52,603 nt of DNA from an uncultured Rickettsiales bacterium (GCA_944392135.1 CALXVQ010000004.1:1-52603), one strand, 5' to 3'. Counted from the first letter of the stretch, positions 1 to 7,863 are shown. The notes: generated from the letters alone by a model not told the origin. A program made the numbers and translations.

Positions 1-25
1 CCTAGAGGTGCTGCTAGTAGTATTA

Positions 26-116
26 GGGCTATGCCCGAAAATGAAGAACCACCAGCTAAGCTGGTGGGTTACTTTTTGTAATCTAAAACCCCCAGTTAGA
101 CTGGGATTTTAGATTA
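26..116. repeat. Chain of three palindromes (REP-like)
   Basis: Three hairpins follow one another: GGGC-TAT-GCCC at 26-36, a 9-bp perfect arm pair CCACCAGCT/AGCTGGTGG around one A at 49-67, and a long near-perfect inverted repeat at 79-116 whose arms contain TAATCTAAAA and CCCAGT. Frame 1 is open from position 1 to a TAA at 79-81 (26 codons). That stop lies at the edge of the third palindrome and the frame is mostly hairpin sequence, so I read it as non-coding repeat rather than a real C-terminus. GC is clearly higher than in the surrounding DNA. Confidence 0.6.
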
Positions 117-119
117 TAC

Positions 120-151
120 GAAAAAAGGGCTTTAAAAGCCCTTTAAATTTT
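120..151 (-). terminator. Rho-independent terminator of cysK
   Basis: The inverted repeat AAAGGGCTT/AAGCCCTTT (124-144) with a 3-nt loop is flanked by an A-run on the left, which is a U-run for minus-strand transcripts, and by ATTTTT on the right. It lies 23 bases past the cysK stop codon. The T-rich right side means it could also act on plus-strand transcription. Confidence 0.8.
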
Positions 152-167
152 TGTATATTTAATATTT

Positions 168-1115
168 TTATTCAGCAAATAAATCACTAGCAAAATATCT
201 AGAACCACTATCTGGTAATAATGTAACAATTGTACTACCTGGTTTTGCTTTTTCTGCTAATTTCATAGCTGCTGCAACATTTCCACCAGATGTATAACCA
301 ACAAGTAAACCTTCTTCTTTTGCAAGTTTATTAGCCCACATTTTAGCTTCTTCATCTGATATAACTACAACTCCATCATTTACTTCTGATTTCCATAATT
401 TAGGAACTACAATATGTGCTGCACCTTGTAATTTTGTGGATTTTCTTTTGATTTCTTTTCCAGCAATAACTTCCATACCTTCGGATTCTGCAACAATACA
501 CTTTGTATCTTTGCTAATAGCTTTTAAACCAGTTGCTGTACCTATAAAATTTCCAGAAGTACCAACAACAGCTGTAAAATAGTCAGGGCTTTTTCCAAGT
601 TGTTCTACAATTTCTTTTGCTAATGTTTTTTCGTAAGCTTTTGAATTGTTTTCATTTGTAAATTGTCTAACATAAAATATATTAGGATCTTTTGCTAATT
701 CTTCCCCATATTCTTTAACTTTTGCAAAATCATCTTCATTTGAAACACCAGGTGTGCTAGTAGGACATTGTGGGACAAGTACTAATTCTGCACCATAAGC
801 CTTTAATATTTTTTGTCTTTCAGGATTACTTGCGACAGACATTAAAACTTTGAATTTATAGCCTTTAACAGCACAAACCATGGCAAGCCCAATTCCTGTA
901 TTACCACTTGTAACTTCCATAACAGTTTGTCCTTTTTTCAAAGCACCACTTTTTTCTGCTTCTTCAATCATATTTAAAGCTGGTCTATCTTTCATACTTC
1001 CACCAGGATTCATAAATTCAGCTTTAACAAGAACTCTGCTTTGAGTTTTATTAATTTTATTCAACTCAATCAAAGGTGTGTGTCCTATACACTCTAAAAC
1101 ATTTTTATAAATCAT
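168..1115 (-). CDS. cysK: Cysteine synthase (O-acetylserine sulfhydrylase)
   Basis: PLP enzyme of the cysteine synthase/cystathionine beta-synthase family, expected to make cysteine from O-acetylserine and sulfide in the cytoplasm. With the start at 1115 the protein is 315 residues, the normal CysK length. The open frame extends ten codons further, but that extension (MYLRLIFLKI) is atypical, whereas MIYKNVLECIGHTPLIEL fits family N-termini. Visible motifs are NPGGSMKDRPA with the PLP lysine at about K42, TSGNTG near residue 71, GTSGN in the phosphate-binding region, and the C-terminal PDSGSRYFASDLF. It is transcribed alone, divergent from the lic-like gene, and ends in a strong terminator. 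CysK and CysM/CBS-type paralogues are hard to separate by eye; the C-terminal motif favours CysK. Confidence 0.9.
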   Translation of the reverse strand: MIYKNVLECIGHTPLIELNKINKTQSRVLVKAEFMNPGGSMKDRPALNMIEEAEKSGALKKGQTVMEVTSGNTGIGLAMVCAVKGYKFKVLMSVASNPERQKILKAYGAELVLVPQCPTSTPGVSNEDDFAKVKEYGEELAKDPNIFYVRQFTNENNSKAYEKTLAKEIVEQLGKSPDYFTAVVGTSGNFIGTATGLKAISKDTKCIVAESEGMEVIAGKEIKRKSTKLQGAAHIVVPKLWKSEVNDGVVVISDEEAKMWANKLAKEEGLLVGYTSGGNVAAAMKLAEKAKPGSTIVTLLPDSGSRYFASDLFAE

Positions 1116-1188
1116 TATTTTTAAAAAAATTAGCCTTAAATACACAATATTACTTTAATTTAAAAAAACAATAAAATTATAATAAAAA

Positions 1189-1217
1189 TTGACAATAAAT
1201 AATTTTTGTATGATTAT
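1189..1217 (+). promoter_or_regulatory. Candidate promoter of the lic-like gene
   Basis: TTGACA at 1189-1194 and GATTAT at 1212-1217 with a 17-bp spacer, 30 bases before the ATG at 1247. The -35 box is perfect and the -10 box is weak; the AT-rich background makes chance matches likely. Confidence 0.4.
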
Positions 1218-1246
1218 ATTAGTATTGCTAATAAATAAATAAAATT

Positions 1247-2173
1247 ATGAAAGTAATAATATTAGCAGATGGTATAAATCAAAATTTGCAACCATTCACA
1301 GAATTTTTGCCACAATCTCTTTTAAAAATAAATAATAAGCCATTAATTGAATATTTTTTAGATTATTTAACAAATAAAAGGTATATAAAAAATATAGATA
1401 TTATAACCAATTTTATGAGTGAAAATTTTAACTATTTAGCAAAAAAATATAAAAAAGTAAAAATTTTAAAGAATAAAAATTTTAAAAAAGAAAATTATTT
1501 ATTGATTATAAATGATAATATATATTTGAAAGATAATAAAATATATTTAAATAATTTATTATTAATTAAAAACAATAAAACAAAAAATATACATAATAGT
1601 AGTCAAGAAATTTGCCGATTAGAAGAATTAATTAATGCAAAAATCATAACAAAATATTCTATTATCAAACAATTATTATTGGTAAATAAAAACAAAGTCA
1701 AAATTAGTGATGGTTGGAGTAATAAAAATTTTTTAGTAAATATAGGTAATAATAAAAAAGTTTTTAGAATTAATAATTCTAAAAGTTTAACAAATAGAAA
1801 TAATGAAATACAAGTAAATAACATAATAAAAAATTTTAATATCACACCAGAAACTCATTTTATAGGCAAAGAATTTAAAATAAGTAATTATATGGATAAT
1901 TGCAGATATTTTAATGGTAATAATGTTAATGAAATAAAGCAATTTATTAAAATATTAAAAAAAATACATAAAATAGAATTTAAAAAAGTATATAGAATAG
2001 ATAAAATTTTGATAAAAGACATAATTTTGAAATATGAAAAAATGCCTAAATCAATAAAATTAGAAAAACCTTATAGAAAATTTATAATGAAATATATAAA
2101 AGATTTTGATAAACAAAAAAAAGGTATTAATACATGGGGATTTTACAAAAGAAAATATTTTAGTAAAAGATAA
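1247..2173 (+). pseudogene. LicC/LicA-like nucleotidyltransferase-kinase, 5' part (frameshifted)
   Basis: 308-residue reading frame. Residues 1-35 resemble the start of sugar/choline-phosphate nucleotidyltransferases (MKVIILADG... NNKPLIEY), but the GxGxRL signature is degraded to GINQNLQP and the usual PK is PQ. The domain also looks shortened to about 130 residues. From about residue 153 (DGWSNKNFLVNIG) it matches the N-lobe of choline/ethanolamine-kinase-type APH-fold kinases. The kinase catalytic loop is missing here: it lies in the +1 frame at 2106-2435. The switch occurs at the A8 tract 2115-2122, after which this frame runs about 17 codons of unrelated sequence. GC is visibly lower than in the neighbours. 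Possible readings are decay, a sequencing indel, or rescue by polymerase slippage. By analogy with Lic proteins it would act in phosphocholine-type surface decoration; the substrate is unknown. Confidence 0.65.
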
Positions 2174-2435
2174 TCAAATTAAGTTAATAGATTTTGAGTA
2201 TTGTAGATTTTCTAATAAATATTGGGATATAGCATCTTTCATAGATGAAAATAATGTGGATATAAAAATATTTATATCAATATATAAAAACATAAGTGAA
2301 ATAAAAATAAAAAGAATGATTGCCATAATCAATTATTTTTGGGGACTTTGGGCGGTCAACAACAACCTAATTGACTATGGCAATAATAGAATTAATAAAT
2401 GTAAAAATATTATACTAAATCTAGAAAAAATATAA
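2106..2435 (+). pseudogene. LicA-like kinase catalytic part (downstream frame)
   Basis: 109-codon frame (nominal TTG start at 2106, probably not a real start). It carries the kinase core absent from the upstream frame: VLIHGDFTKENILV, the Brenner-type HGDxxxxN catalytic loop, then KLIDFEYCRFSNKYWDIASF, the metal-binding Asp segment and the typical W-D-I-A follow-up. Residues after the A8 tract join in register to the upstream frame, so the two pieces form one gene of about 395 codons. The catalytic residues are intact, which argues against long-standing decay. It ends convergently, one base before the stop of the minus-strand gene at 2437. Confidence 0.65.
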
Positions 2436-2436
2436 A

Positions 2437-3189
2437 TTATTCAAAGTCTAAACTTTTTATTGGTACAATATGTATACTTTTTTCTTCATCTAATAATATT
2501 TTTTTCTTTTTTCTTCTTCTTCTATCTCTTTTTATTTTTTTAATTTTACCACTATCTTCAACAAGTCTTCTTTTTACATATTCCTCTATGCTGGATAACA
2601 TTTTTTCTGTATTTTTATTTTTTTCAATATTAATATCATCAAAAGGCATAGTTTCAACATGGGTATCTGTTTTATTGGATAATTTTTCTAAAATTTCTTC
2701 TGCTGAATTTGGTAAATTTTCTTCATATATTATTAAACCATTTGAAGAACAAGGTATAATAAAACTAAAATCTTTCATTTTAGGCGAGGGGGAAAATAAA
2801 ATATAATCTGTAATTTCTGGCCTTCTCATAACAACTTGCAAACCAGTAGAACAAGCAGAAAAGAAAGAAAAAAGCCATAAAACTTTGCCATCATAATATT
2901 TTTCATTAAGCCAATTTAATACAGCTATAACTTCAAATAATTCTTGCTCTTTTTTTTGTGATTGATCTAAAACAACTTTATTATCACTTTCTATTCTTTC
3001 AAAATTAAATAAAAAAATAGAAAAACCATTATTTTTCATAATAGAAACCAATGAATTTACTACTTCTGGTACTCTATTATCTTTTGATTCTGGACATAAA
3101 ATAAGTACAACAGGAGATGTTATATTTGGATCTTGATAAAATTTTCCTTTTAGTTTACAATATGGTCCCTTAAAAATTATATCTTTCAT
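2437..3189 (-). CDS. Alpha/beta-hydrolase-like protein, lysine-rich C-terminus
   Basis: 250 residues. The N-terminal ~200 residues read like the small alpha/beta hydrolases of COG2945: a beta-strand VVLILCPES, a second segment FSIFLFNFERIES, and a nucleophile-elbow-like LFSFFSACSTG where GxSxG would be expected. The flanking glycines are missing, so catalytic activity is uncertain. The C-terminus has a strongly basic stretch (KRDRRRRKKKK) and then an acidic end. It is the last gene of the minus-strand operon that starts at bactofilin, 14 bases after ybaB. The family assignment is a fold-level guess and function is unknown. Confidence 0.55.
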   Translation of the reverse strand: MKDIIFKGPYCKLKGKFYQDPNITSPVVLILCPESKDNRVPEVVNSLVSIMKNNGFSIFLFNFERIESDNKVVLDQSQKKEQELFEVIAVLNWLNEKYYDGKVLWLFSFFSACSTGLQVVMRRPEITDYILFSPSPKMKDFSFIIPCSSNGLIIYEENLPNSAEEILEKLSNKTDTHVETMPFDDINIEKNKNTEKMLSSIEEYVKRRLVEDSGKIKKIKRDRRRRKKKKILLDEEKSIHIVPIKSLDFE

Positions 3190-3203
3190 ATTTTGAATAT
3201 TTG

Positions 3204-3521
3204 TTAAAATGGTAATTTAAAATTATTAAGATTTATACCACCAGTAGCAGCATTCATTGTTGAACTAGATTCTTCATCTAACTTTTTTCTAGCATCGTTA
3301 AAAGCTACAACTAATAAATCTTCTAATATTTCTTTATCATCTTTATCAATTAAATCTTCTTTGATAATTATTGATTTAACAAGTCCCGTTCCCATAATTG
3401 TAATTGAAACATCACCATTATTTGCAGTACCAACAAATTCCTTTTTTTCAAGTGCTGCCTGTCCTTCTTGCAACTTTTTTTGCATTTGTTGAGCTTGTTT
3501 CATCATTTGTTGTATATTCAT
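3204..3521 (-). CDS. ybaB: YbaB/EbfC family nucleoid-associated protein
   Basis: 105 residues, the usual length for YbaB/EbfC. The N-terminal helix MNIQQMMKQAQQMQKKLQEG is the family hallmark, followed by a beta-rich region (GDVSITIMGTGLVKSIII) and a C-terminal helix ending in NAATGGINL. Family members form dimers that bind DNA. In many bacteria ybaB follows dnaX and precedes recR; here it sits in an envelope/cytoskeleton operon, 8 bases downstream of a membrane-protein gene, so the usual context is lost. Confidence 0.92.
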   Translation of the reverse strand: MNIQQMMKQAQQMQKKLQEGQAALEKKEFVGTANNGDVSITIMGTGLVKSIIIKEDLIDKDDKEILEDLLVVAFNDARKKLDEESSSTMNAATGGINLNNFKLPF

Positions 3522-3529
3522 ATTTCTTC

Positions 3530-4024
3530 CTATTCTTTATTCATTAATTTTAATCTCTCATTCAAATCATATAATTGATTTGAAAGATTTATCATACTTT
3601 CCTTGATTTCACTTCTTAAAAGTCCATTTCTAAGAAAATATAATTCTTTTTTTAAATTATTAGCAAAAACTAAATTCATTATAATAAAAATAGTTATTGA
3701 TATCCATAAAAATATACTAGCAACAAGTAAATTTCTATTTTCTGAATAACTAATTTCTTTTAATTCTTTTCTACTTTCTTCAATTAAATTTTTTGTTTCT
3801 TGTAAAATTTCTTTCATATCATTTTTTATAACTTCGGATTCTCTCTTTCCTCTTTCCTTTTCTGCATTTAATTCATCAAGAAATATTCTAAAATCACCTC
3901 TAAGTTTTTCTTCTATGTTATCCAATGGCTTTACATCATTGTTTCCAGGTTGAATTGGTGTAGCATTAGCAACAATATTCAAACCAAAAAACATTAAAAA
4001 AGAATATATAAAAAGCTTTTTCAT
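3530..4024 (-). CDS. Hypothetical protein: signal peptide, coiled coil, one TM segment
   Basis: 164 residues, family not recognised. Residues 1-21 form a signal peptide (MKKLFIYSFLMFFGLNIVANA, cleavage after ANA). Residues 35-95 are charged and heptad-like (KEILQETKNLIEESRKELKE). A hydrophobic segment at about 100-120 (LVASIFLWISITIFIIMNLV) is the only other membrane span, and a ~40-residue predicted cytoplasmic tail follows. The layout repeats that of the gene immediately upstream (4033-4638), 8 bases away, suggesting a functional pair. The operon also encodes a bactofilin. Function unknown. Confidence 0.75.
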   Translation of the reverse strand: MKKLFIYSFLMFFGLNIVANATPIQPGNNDVKPLDNIEEKLRGDFRIFLDELNAEKERGKRESEVIKNDMKEILQETKNLIEESRKELKEISYSENRNLLVASIFLWISITIFIIMNLVFANNLKKELYFLRNGLLRSEIKESMINLSNQLYDLNERLKLMNKE

Positions 4025-4032
4025 GGTATCTC

Positions 4033-4638
4033 CTATTTTAATTTAGATAAAATTAAATCCAATTTATCATTGATTTCTTTTAAATCTTTATCAATTACTA
4101 TTTTTTTCATTTCTTTAACCATTTTCTTAGCATTTCTATAACTTAACCAGAATAAGAAAATCAATAAGAATAAGCCAGCAATAATTGCTCCAATAATAAT
4201 TTTAGCAATTAAAATATAATTAGGTAAATTATTCATTATATTTTGTATAGTACTAGCTACACCATCTTTTGCTTCAATTATACTATTGTATTGCGCTGTT
4301 GCATCATCTACTAATTTTTGTGCCTTGCCAACAATATTGTTGTTAACATTGTCAACCATACCTTGAATTTGTCCATCAAACTTATTTATAACACCATCTA
4401 CATTACCTTGTAATGAATCTTGTACTTTTTGTATTTCTACTTTTAATTGATTCATAATATCATTTTGTACAGAAGTCATTGTTTTAGAAATTATTTCGTT
4501 TATAGAATCTGTATTAATTGTAATTCCACCATTACTATTAGAAGCTGATTTAATAATATCACTAACTTTTGCAGCATATGATAAATTAATAAAAGCTAAA
4601 AAAACTATTACATATTTGATATTTTTTAGAATTTTCAT
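4033..4638 (-). CDS. Hypothetical protein: signal peptide, helical repeat region, one TM segment
   Basis: 201 residues, family not recognised. The signal peptide spans residues 1-22 (LAFINLSYAA). A long amphipathic region rich in Asn, Gln and Val (about 35-135; pieces such as VQDSLQGNVDGVINKFDGQI) suggests a periplasmic helical rod. A TM segment lies at about 142-168 (LIAKIIIGAIIAGLFLLIFL), followed by a basic cytoplasmic tail (RNAKKMVKEMKKI) and a short terminal helix. It begins one base after the tatD stop and is followed 8 bases later by a protein of the same architecture. It may be an envelope-spanning anchor; this is inference. Confidence 0.75.
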   Translation of the reverse strand: MKILKNIKYVIVFLAFINLSYAAKVSDIIKSASNSNGGITINTDSINEIISKTMTSVQNDIMNQLKVEIQKVQDSLQGNVDGVINKFDGQIQGMVDNVNNNIVGKAQKLVDDATAQYNSIIEAKDGVASTIQNIMNNLPNYILIAKIIIGAIIAGLFLLIFLFWLSYRNAKKMVKEMKKIVIDKDLKEINDKLDLILSKLK

Positions 4639-4639
4639 A

Positions 4640-5434
4640 TTAACTCCTATATTTAACTTTATTAAATAAATTTAAGAAATTTCTAGTTGTATTTTCTTGA
4701 ATAATATTAAAATCAATTTTTAAAAAGTCCACTAAATATTTTGCGATTTCCTTTACATAGCAAGGTTCGTTAACCCTTCCTCTAAAAGGAGTTGGTGCTA
4801 AATATGGCGAGTCTGTTTCCAATAAAAGTTTATTTAAAGGAACATCTTTTATTATATCTCTTAAATCTTGTGCATTTTTAAATGTTACAATTCCAGATAA
4901 AGATATATAACCATCTAAATCAAGTCCAGTCCAACATAATTTTTTTCCAGAAGAAAAACAATGTAAAATAAATTTAAATTCTCCATTTTTCATTTCAGAT
5001 TTTAATATTTCAATCATATCTTCATCTGCATTTCTAGAATGTATTACAAGTGGCAATTTGCTTTGTCTAGAAGCTTCAATATGTATCTCAAAGTTATTTT
5101 TTTGTTTTGTTTTATTTATTGGTTCGTAAAAATATTCAAGGCCACTTTCGCCAATACCAATAACATTATCATCTTTTGTATATTTTAATAAAAGTTCTAA
5201 TGTAGGTATTTTATTTTCTGTATTAGAAGGGTGTACCCCAATAGTTGTATAAACATTTTTAAATTTTTTACTAGAATTTAAAATTTTATCAAATTCATCA
5301 ACATCTGTACAAATATTATTTATAATATTGATATTATTATCATTTGCTCTTTGTACAACATCTTGCATAGGAAGGTTTCTTTCATCTTCCAACATATTTA
5401 AATGACAATGTGAATCCACTAAAAAATTATACAT
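4640..5434 (-). CDS. tatD: TatD family metal-dependent deoxyribonuclease
   Basis: 264 residues, normal for the family. Visible metal-binding motifs are DSHCHLN (H9, H11), GESGLEYFYE with the bridging Glu, LPLVIHSRNADED, FILHCFSSG and LLLETDSPYLAP. TatD proteins are TIM-barrel 3'-5' nucleases of the amidohydrolase superfamily. The usual start is retained (MYNFLVDSHCH). It lies 5 bases downstream of the membrane-protein gene at 5440 and 1 base upstream of the next, so it is translated from the polycistronic mRNA. Confidence 0.93.
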   Translation of the reverse strand: MYNFLVDSHCHLNMLEDERNLPMQDVVQRANDNNINIINNICTDVDEFDKILNSSKKFKNVYTTIGVHPSNTENKIPTLELLLKYTKDDNVIGIGESGLEYFYEPINKTKQKNNFEIHIEASRQSKLPLVIHSRNADEDMIEILKSEMKNGEFKFILHCFSSGKKLCWTGLDLDGYISLSGIVTFKNAQDLRDIIKDVPLNKLLLETDSPYLAPTPFRGRVNEPCYVKEIAKYLVDFLKIDFNIIQENTTRNFLNLFNKVKYRS

Positions 5435-5439
5435 AAATT

Positions 5440-6204
5440 TTATTTAATTGTTTCAGCTAAATATTCGCTTTCAATGCTTTCAAATTTATTAATTAATAAA
5501 GCACCACAAATAACAATAACATCAAGAGCTGTAAATAATACTGCTTTTGATATTGAAATATCAACTGGTATTCCCGATGTTTTTACAATGAATAATAATG
5601 TCTTTTCTATAACAAAAGCTGAAATAGCAAGTAATGTAATTGTAGATGAAAATCTAATTAAATTTTTTTTAACTAATTGAAAACTCCTAGCTAATGCTTT
5701 TCCACCGTTTATAAATTTTTTACCATCATTTAAATCTCCAAGGGCAGAAAGATAAACAGCGAAAAAGAAATAAAAAATAGCCATAATACCAGGCAATACT
5801 AAGAATAATGAGAAAAATAAAATTGATGCAATATATAATAAAAAAGTTCCAAATACAGGTAAAAATCTTTCTGTTACAGTTGAAAATAAATCGCCAATAT
5901 CGTTCATACCACCATTTCTAACAATATATATTGCATTTGTATATAATATTACTTTTATAGCATAAAAAGCTACTAATGGTAAAATAATAGTAAAAATATA
6001 AAAAGGTATAGAACCAATTAAAATAAAACGACTAACAAAAAGCATAAACTCATTTTTAAAAAGCTTATCATAAATTAAGAATACAACAAAATTCATAAAA
6101 AGAATATACAAAATATTTTTAAAATAATATTTTAAAGTTTTTTTTGTATTTCTAAAAATAAATAGCCTTGTATCTACTTTATTTTTTTTCTTTTTTTTAG
6201 CCAT
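5440..6204 (-). CDS. Hypothetical multi-pass membrane protein
   Basis: 254 residues with a poly-lysine N-terminus (MAKKKKKNK) and about five to six hydrophobic segments, including ILYILFMNFVVFLIY, FILIGSIPFYIFTIILPLVAF and FLLYIASILFFSLFLVLPGI. A Gly-Gly-Met-Asn-Asp loop and a conserved-looking GKALARSFQLVKKNLIRF segment precede the last two spans. The overall plan resembles YciC/DUF975-type membrane proteins, but I cannot assign a family. The gene is 3 bases after the ialB-like gene and 5 bases before tatD, so it is firmly in the operon. Confidence 0.7.
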   Translation of the reverse strand: MAKKKKKNKVDTRLFIFRNTKKTLKYYFKNILYILFMNFVVFLIYDKLFKNEFMLFVSRFILIGSIPFYIFTIILPLVAFYAIKVILYTNAIYIVRNGGMNDIGDLFSTVTERFLPVFGTFLLYIASILFFSLFLVLPGIMAIFYFFFAVYLSALGDLNDGKKFINGGKALARSFQLVKKNLIRFSSTITLLAISAFVIEKTLLFIVKTSGIPVDISISKAVLFTALDVIVICGALLINKFESIESEYLAETIK

Positions 6205-6207
6205 ATC

Positions 6208-6699
6208 TTATTTACATAAATTAGTCATATTATCATAAGCTTCTGTAAAACCCATTAATGAATATGTATCATTAGCCATAAAACCAAGTTTTGAATAACC
6301 AATCACATTCATTGTGGTTCCTTTCTTCATATATTTTACCATTTCTACATCATCATTTTTATCATAAGCCCAAGCTTTTTCTTCATTGGAAAACATAGGA
6401 AACTTTCTTTTAGAAATTAATACTTCTATATCTTTATCTGGATCATATATAAAACCAGAACTCATACTAACTTCATCATAATCGTTACCTTTAACTCTTG
6501 AAACCAATGCATAAGGTTCGCCCCTTCGTTTATAATTTCCTTCTTTTTTAATAGGTAATGAAACAATATAACACATTTCTTTGCCATTTACAGTTGATTT
6601 AAATAAAGTCCAATTTTTATAAATAGAAACTGGTGTAGCAGCAAATAAATTAGAAATTAAAATAAAAAATAATATAAAAACATAATAAAATTTTTTCAT
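6208..6699 (-). CDS. Invasion-associated locus B (IalB) family periplasmic protein
   Basis: 163 residues with a signal peptide (MKKFYYVFILFFILISNLFA, cleaved before ATPV). The mature protein keeps the IalB-like pattern of alphaproteobacteria: a W near the start, ...KEMCYIVSLP..., a paired Arg segment, YALVSRVKG, a Gly-Phe-Ile-Tyr, AWAYD, MVKYMKKGTTMNVIGYS and a C-terminal SLMGFTEAYDNMTNLCK ending in Cys. Two cysteines, one in CYIVS and the terminal one, could form the family disulfide. It is named after a Bartonella protein, but homologues are common in alphaproteobacteria and do not by themselves imply invasion. It is the second gene of the bactofilin operon. Confidence 0.78.
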   Translation of the reverse strand: MKKFYYVFILFFILISNLFAATPVSIYKNWTLFKSTVNGKEMCYIVSLPIKKEGNYKRRGEPYALVSRVKGNDYDEVSMSSGFIYDPDKDIEVLISKRKFPMFSNEEKAWAYDKNDDVEMVKYMKKGTTMNVIGYSKLGFMANDTYSLMGFTEAYDNMTNLCK

Positions 6700-6735
6700 A
6701 TATAATACCTAAATTTTTAATATAAATTTTTTATT

Positions 6736-7371
6736 TTAAATATTGTATTCATTTTTTGTTTCTTCTTTATCTTGAATTAAATTATCTGTTGTTTCTGTAA
6801 TATCTTGATTATTATTAGTATCAATATTGTTTATTTCTTCTGTTTTTTCATCTTTTAAATACGAAGTATTATCTGTCATTTTAGATTTTTTAAAATTTTT
6901 ATTTAATTTAATATTTTTGTTTTTTTTAATTTCTTTTTTATTTTCTTCTTCATTTTCACAGATTGTATTCGTTTTTTTATTACAAATATTTTTAGAAGCA
7001 TTTAAAACAGTTTCATCATCATCTAAAATAATTTCATCTAATCTTTTTAAATCTCCAATTATAGAAGCACCATCTTCAACACAAAGTGCAACATATTCTA
7101 ATGTGCCTTTAATTACGGCTTTTCCAGAAATATTGATTTTTTGACTTCTAATAACACCTTCAAAATTTCCTTTAATATTTACAACATTAGCAACAAGTTT
7201 GCCAGTTATTGAACCTGTTTCTCTAATTGTGATTTCATTGCCTTTTACATTACCATCAATTTGACCTTCAACCTCTAATAAACCATCAGAAACCAAATTT
7301 CCTTTTAATAATAAACCTTTTGAAATTATTGATGTATTATTTTTTGACAAAACTATTTCTTTTCCAAACAT
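6736..7371 (-). CDS. Bactofilin (polymer-forming cytoskeletal protein)
   Basis: 211 residues. Residues ~17-115 form the bactofilin right-handed beta-helix: repeated short strands with Gly at turns (LVSDGLLEVEGQIDGNVKGN, TIRETGSITGKLVANVVNI, VIKGTLEYVALCVEDGASI). The remaining ~95 residues are a charged, disordered-looking tail rich in Lys, Glu, Asn and Asp (KKEIKKNKNIKLNKNFKK). Bactofilins self-assemble without nucleotide under the inner membrane and often recruit cell-wall enzymes. It is first in an eight-gene operon, with an AAAGGA ribosome binding site 7 bases before the ATG. Confidence 0.9.
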   Translation of the reverse strand: MFGKEIVLSKNNTSIISKGLLLKGNLVSDGLLEVEGQIDGNVKGNEITIRETGSITGKLVANVVNIKGNFEGVIRSQKINISGKAVIKGTLEYVALCVEDGASIIGDLKRLDEIILDDDETVLNASKNICNKKTNTICENEEENKKEIKKNKNIKLNKNFKKSKMTDNTSYLKDEKTEEINNIDTNNNQDITETTDNLIQDKEETKNEYNI

Positions 7372-7409
7372 TATAAATCCTTTATTATTACTTTTTACTC
7401 ACTAATAGT

Positions 7410-7437
7410 AATTTAACTAAAAAAAATATAATTTCAA
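7410..7437 (-). promoter_or_regulatory. Candidate promoter of the bactofilin operon
   Basis: On the minus strand, TTGAAA (7432-7437) and TAAATT (7410-7415) are separated by 16 bp, about 39 bases before the bactofilin ATG. It has the C-TTG -35 start seen at several other minus- and plus-strand genes here. Confidence 0.45.
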
Positions 7438-7466
7438 GCTTTTTAAAATTAAAATTAAAAATATTT

Positions 7467-7496
7467 TAAAAAAGTGGTTAGAAATACTAACCACTA
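7467..7496 (-). terminator. Terminator after HU
   Basis: Arms AGTGGTTAG (7473-7481) and CTAACCACT (7487-7495) with a 5-nt loop. The plus-strand A6 immediately to the left is the U-run for the minus-strand HU transcript. It separates HU from the bactofilin operon. Confidence 0.85.
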
Positions 7497-7521
7497 ACAA
7501 TATTAGTTATTAAATAATATA

Positions 7522-7797
7522 TTATTTTTTAACAATATCTTTTAAATTTTTACCAGCTACAAACTTAACTTTTTTACCAGCTGGAATTTTAATTTCTTTT
7601 CCTGTTTTAGGATTTCTACCTTTTTTTGCTTTTGTTTCAACAACTTTAAAACTAGCAAAACCAATTAATGATACATCTTCACCTTTTGATAAAGATTCTA
7701 AAATTGTTTGTATTAATTCTTGAAGAAAAAATTCTGAAGTTTGTTTTGTATTTCCAGTTTTTGCTGCAAGAGCATTAATTATATCTGTTTTATACAT
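7522..7797 (-). CDS. hup: HU-family DNA-binding protein
   Basis: 91 residues, exactly HU-sized. The N-terminal helix pair (MYKTDIINALAAKTGNTKQT), the GEDVSLIGFASFKV strand, the DNA-binding arm with RNPKTGKEIKIPAGKK, and the C-terminal VKFVAGKNLKDIVKK match HU. As a homodimer it bends DNA in the nucleoid. IHF is less likely because the arm reads GRNPKTGKEI, the typical HU form. Monocistronic, with its own terminator and a candidate promoter just upstream. Confidence 0.95.
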   Translation of the reverse strand: MYKTDIINALAAKTGNTKQTSEFFLQELIQTILESLSKGEDVSLIGFASFKVVETKAKKGRNPKTGKEIKIPAGKKVKFVAGKNLKDIVKK

Positions 7798-7827
7798 TTT
7801 TATATAATATTATTGACATTAATAGAA

Positions 7828-7855
7828 AATTTAAAACAATATTTTAAATAAGCAA
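7828..7855 (-). promoter_or_regulatory. Candidate promoter of HU
   Basis: On the minus strand, TTGCTT (7850-7855), a 16-bp spacer and TAAATT (7828-7833), ending 30 bases before the HU ATG. Confidence 0.4.
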
Positions 7856-7863
7856 TAGATTTT

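Noticed and set aside
1..81. C-terminus of a plus-strand gene running in from outside the window
   Set aside because: The frame is open for only 26 codons and is built from the hairpins; no family resemblance. Sequence left of the window could change this.
2588..2806. 72-codon plus-strand ORF opposite the hydrolase-like gene
   Set aside because: Antisense shadow with no ribosome binding site and no recognisable domain; the minus-strand frame is far longer and in an operon.
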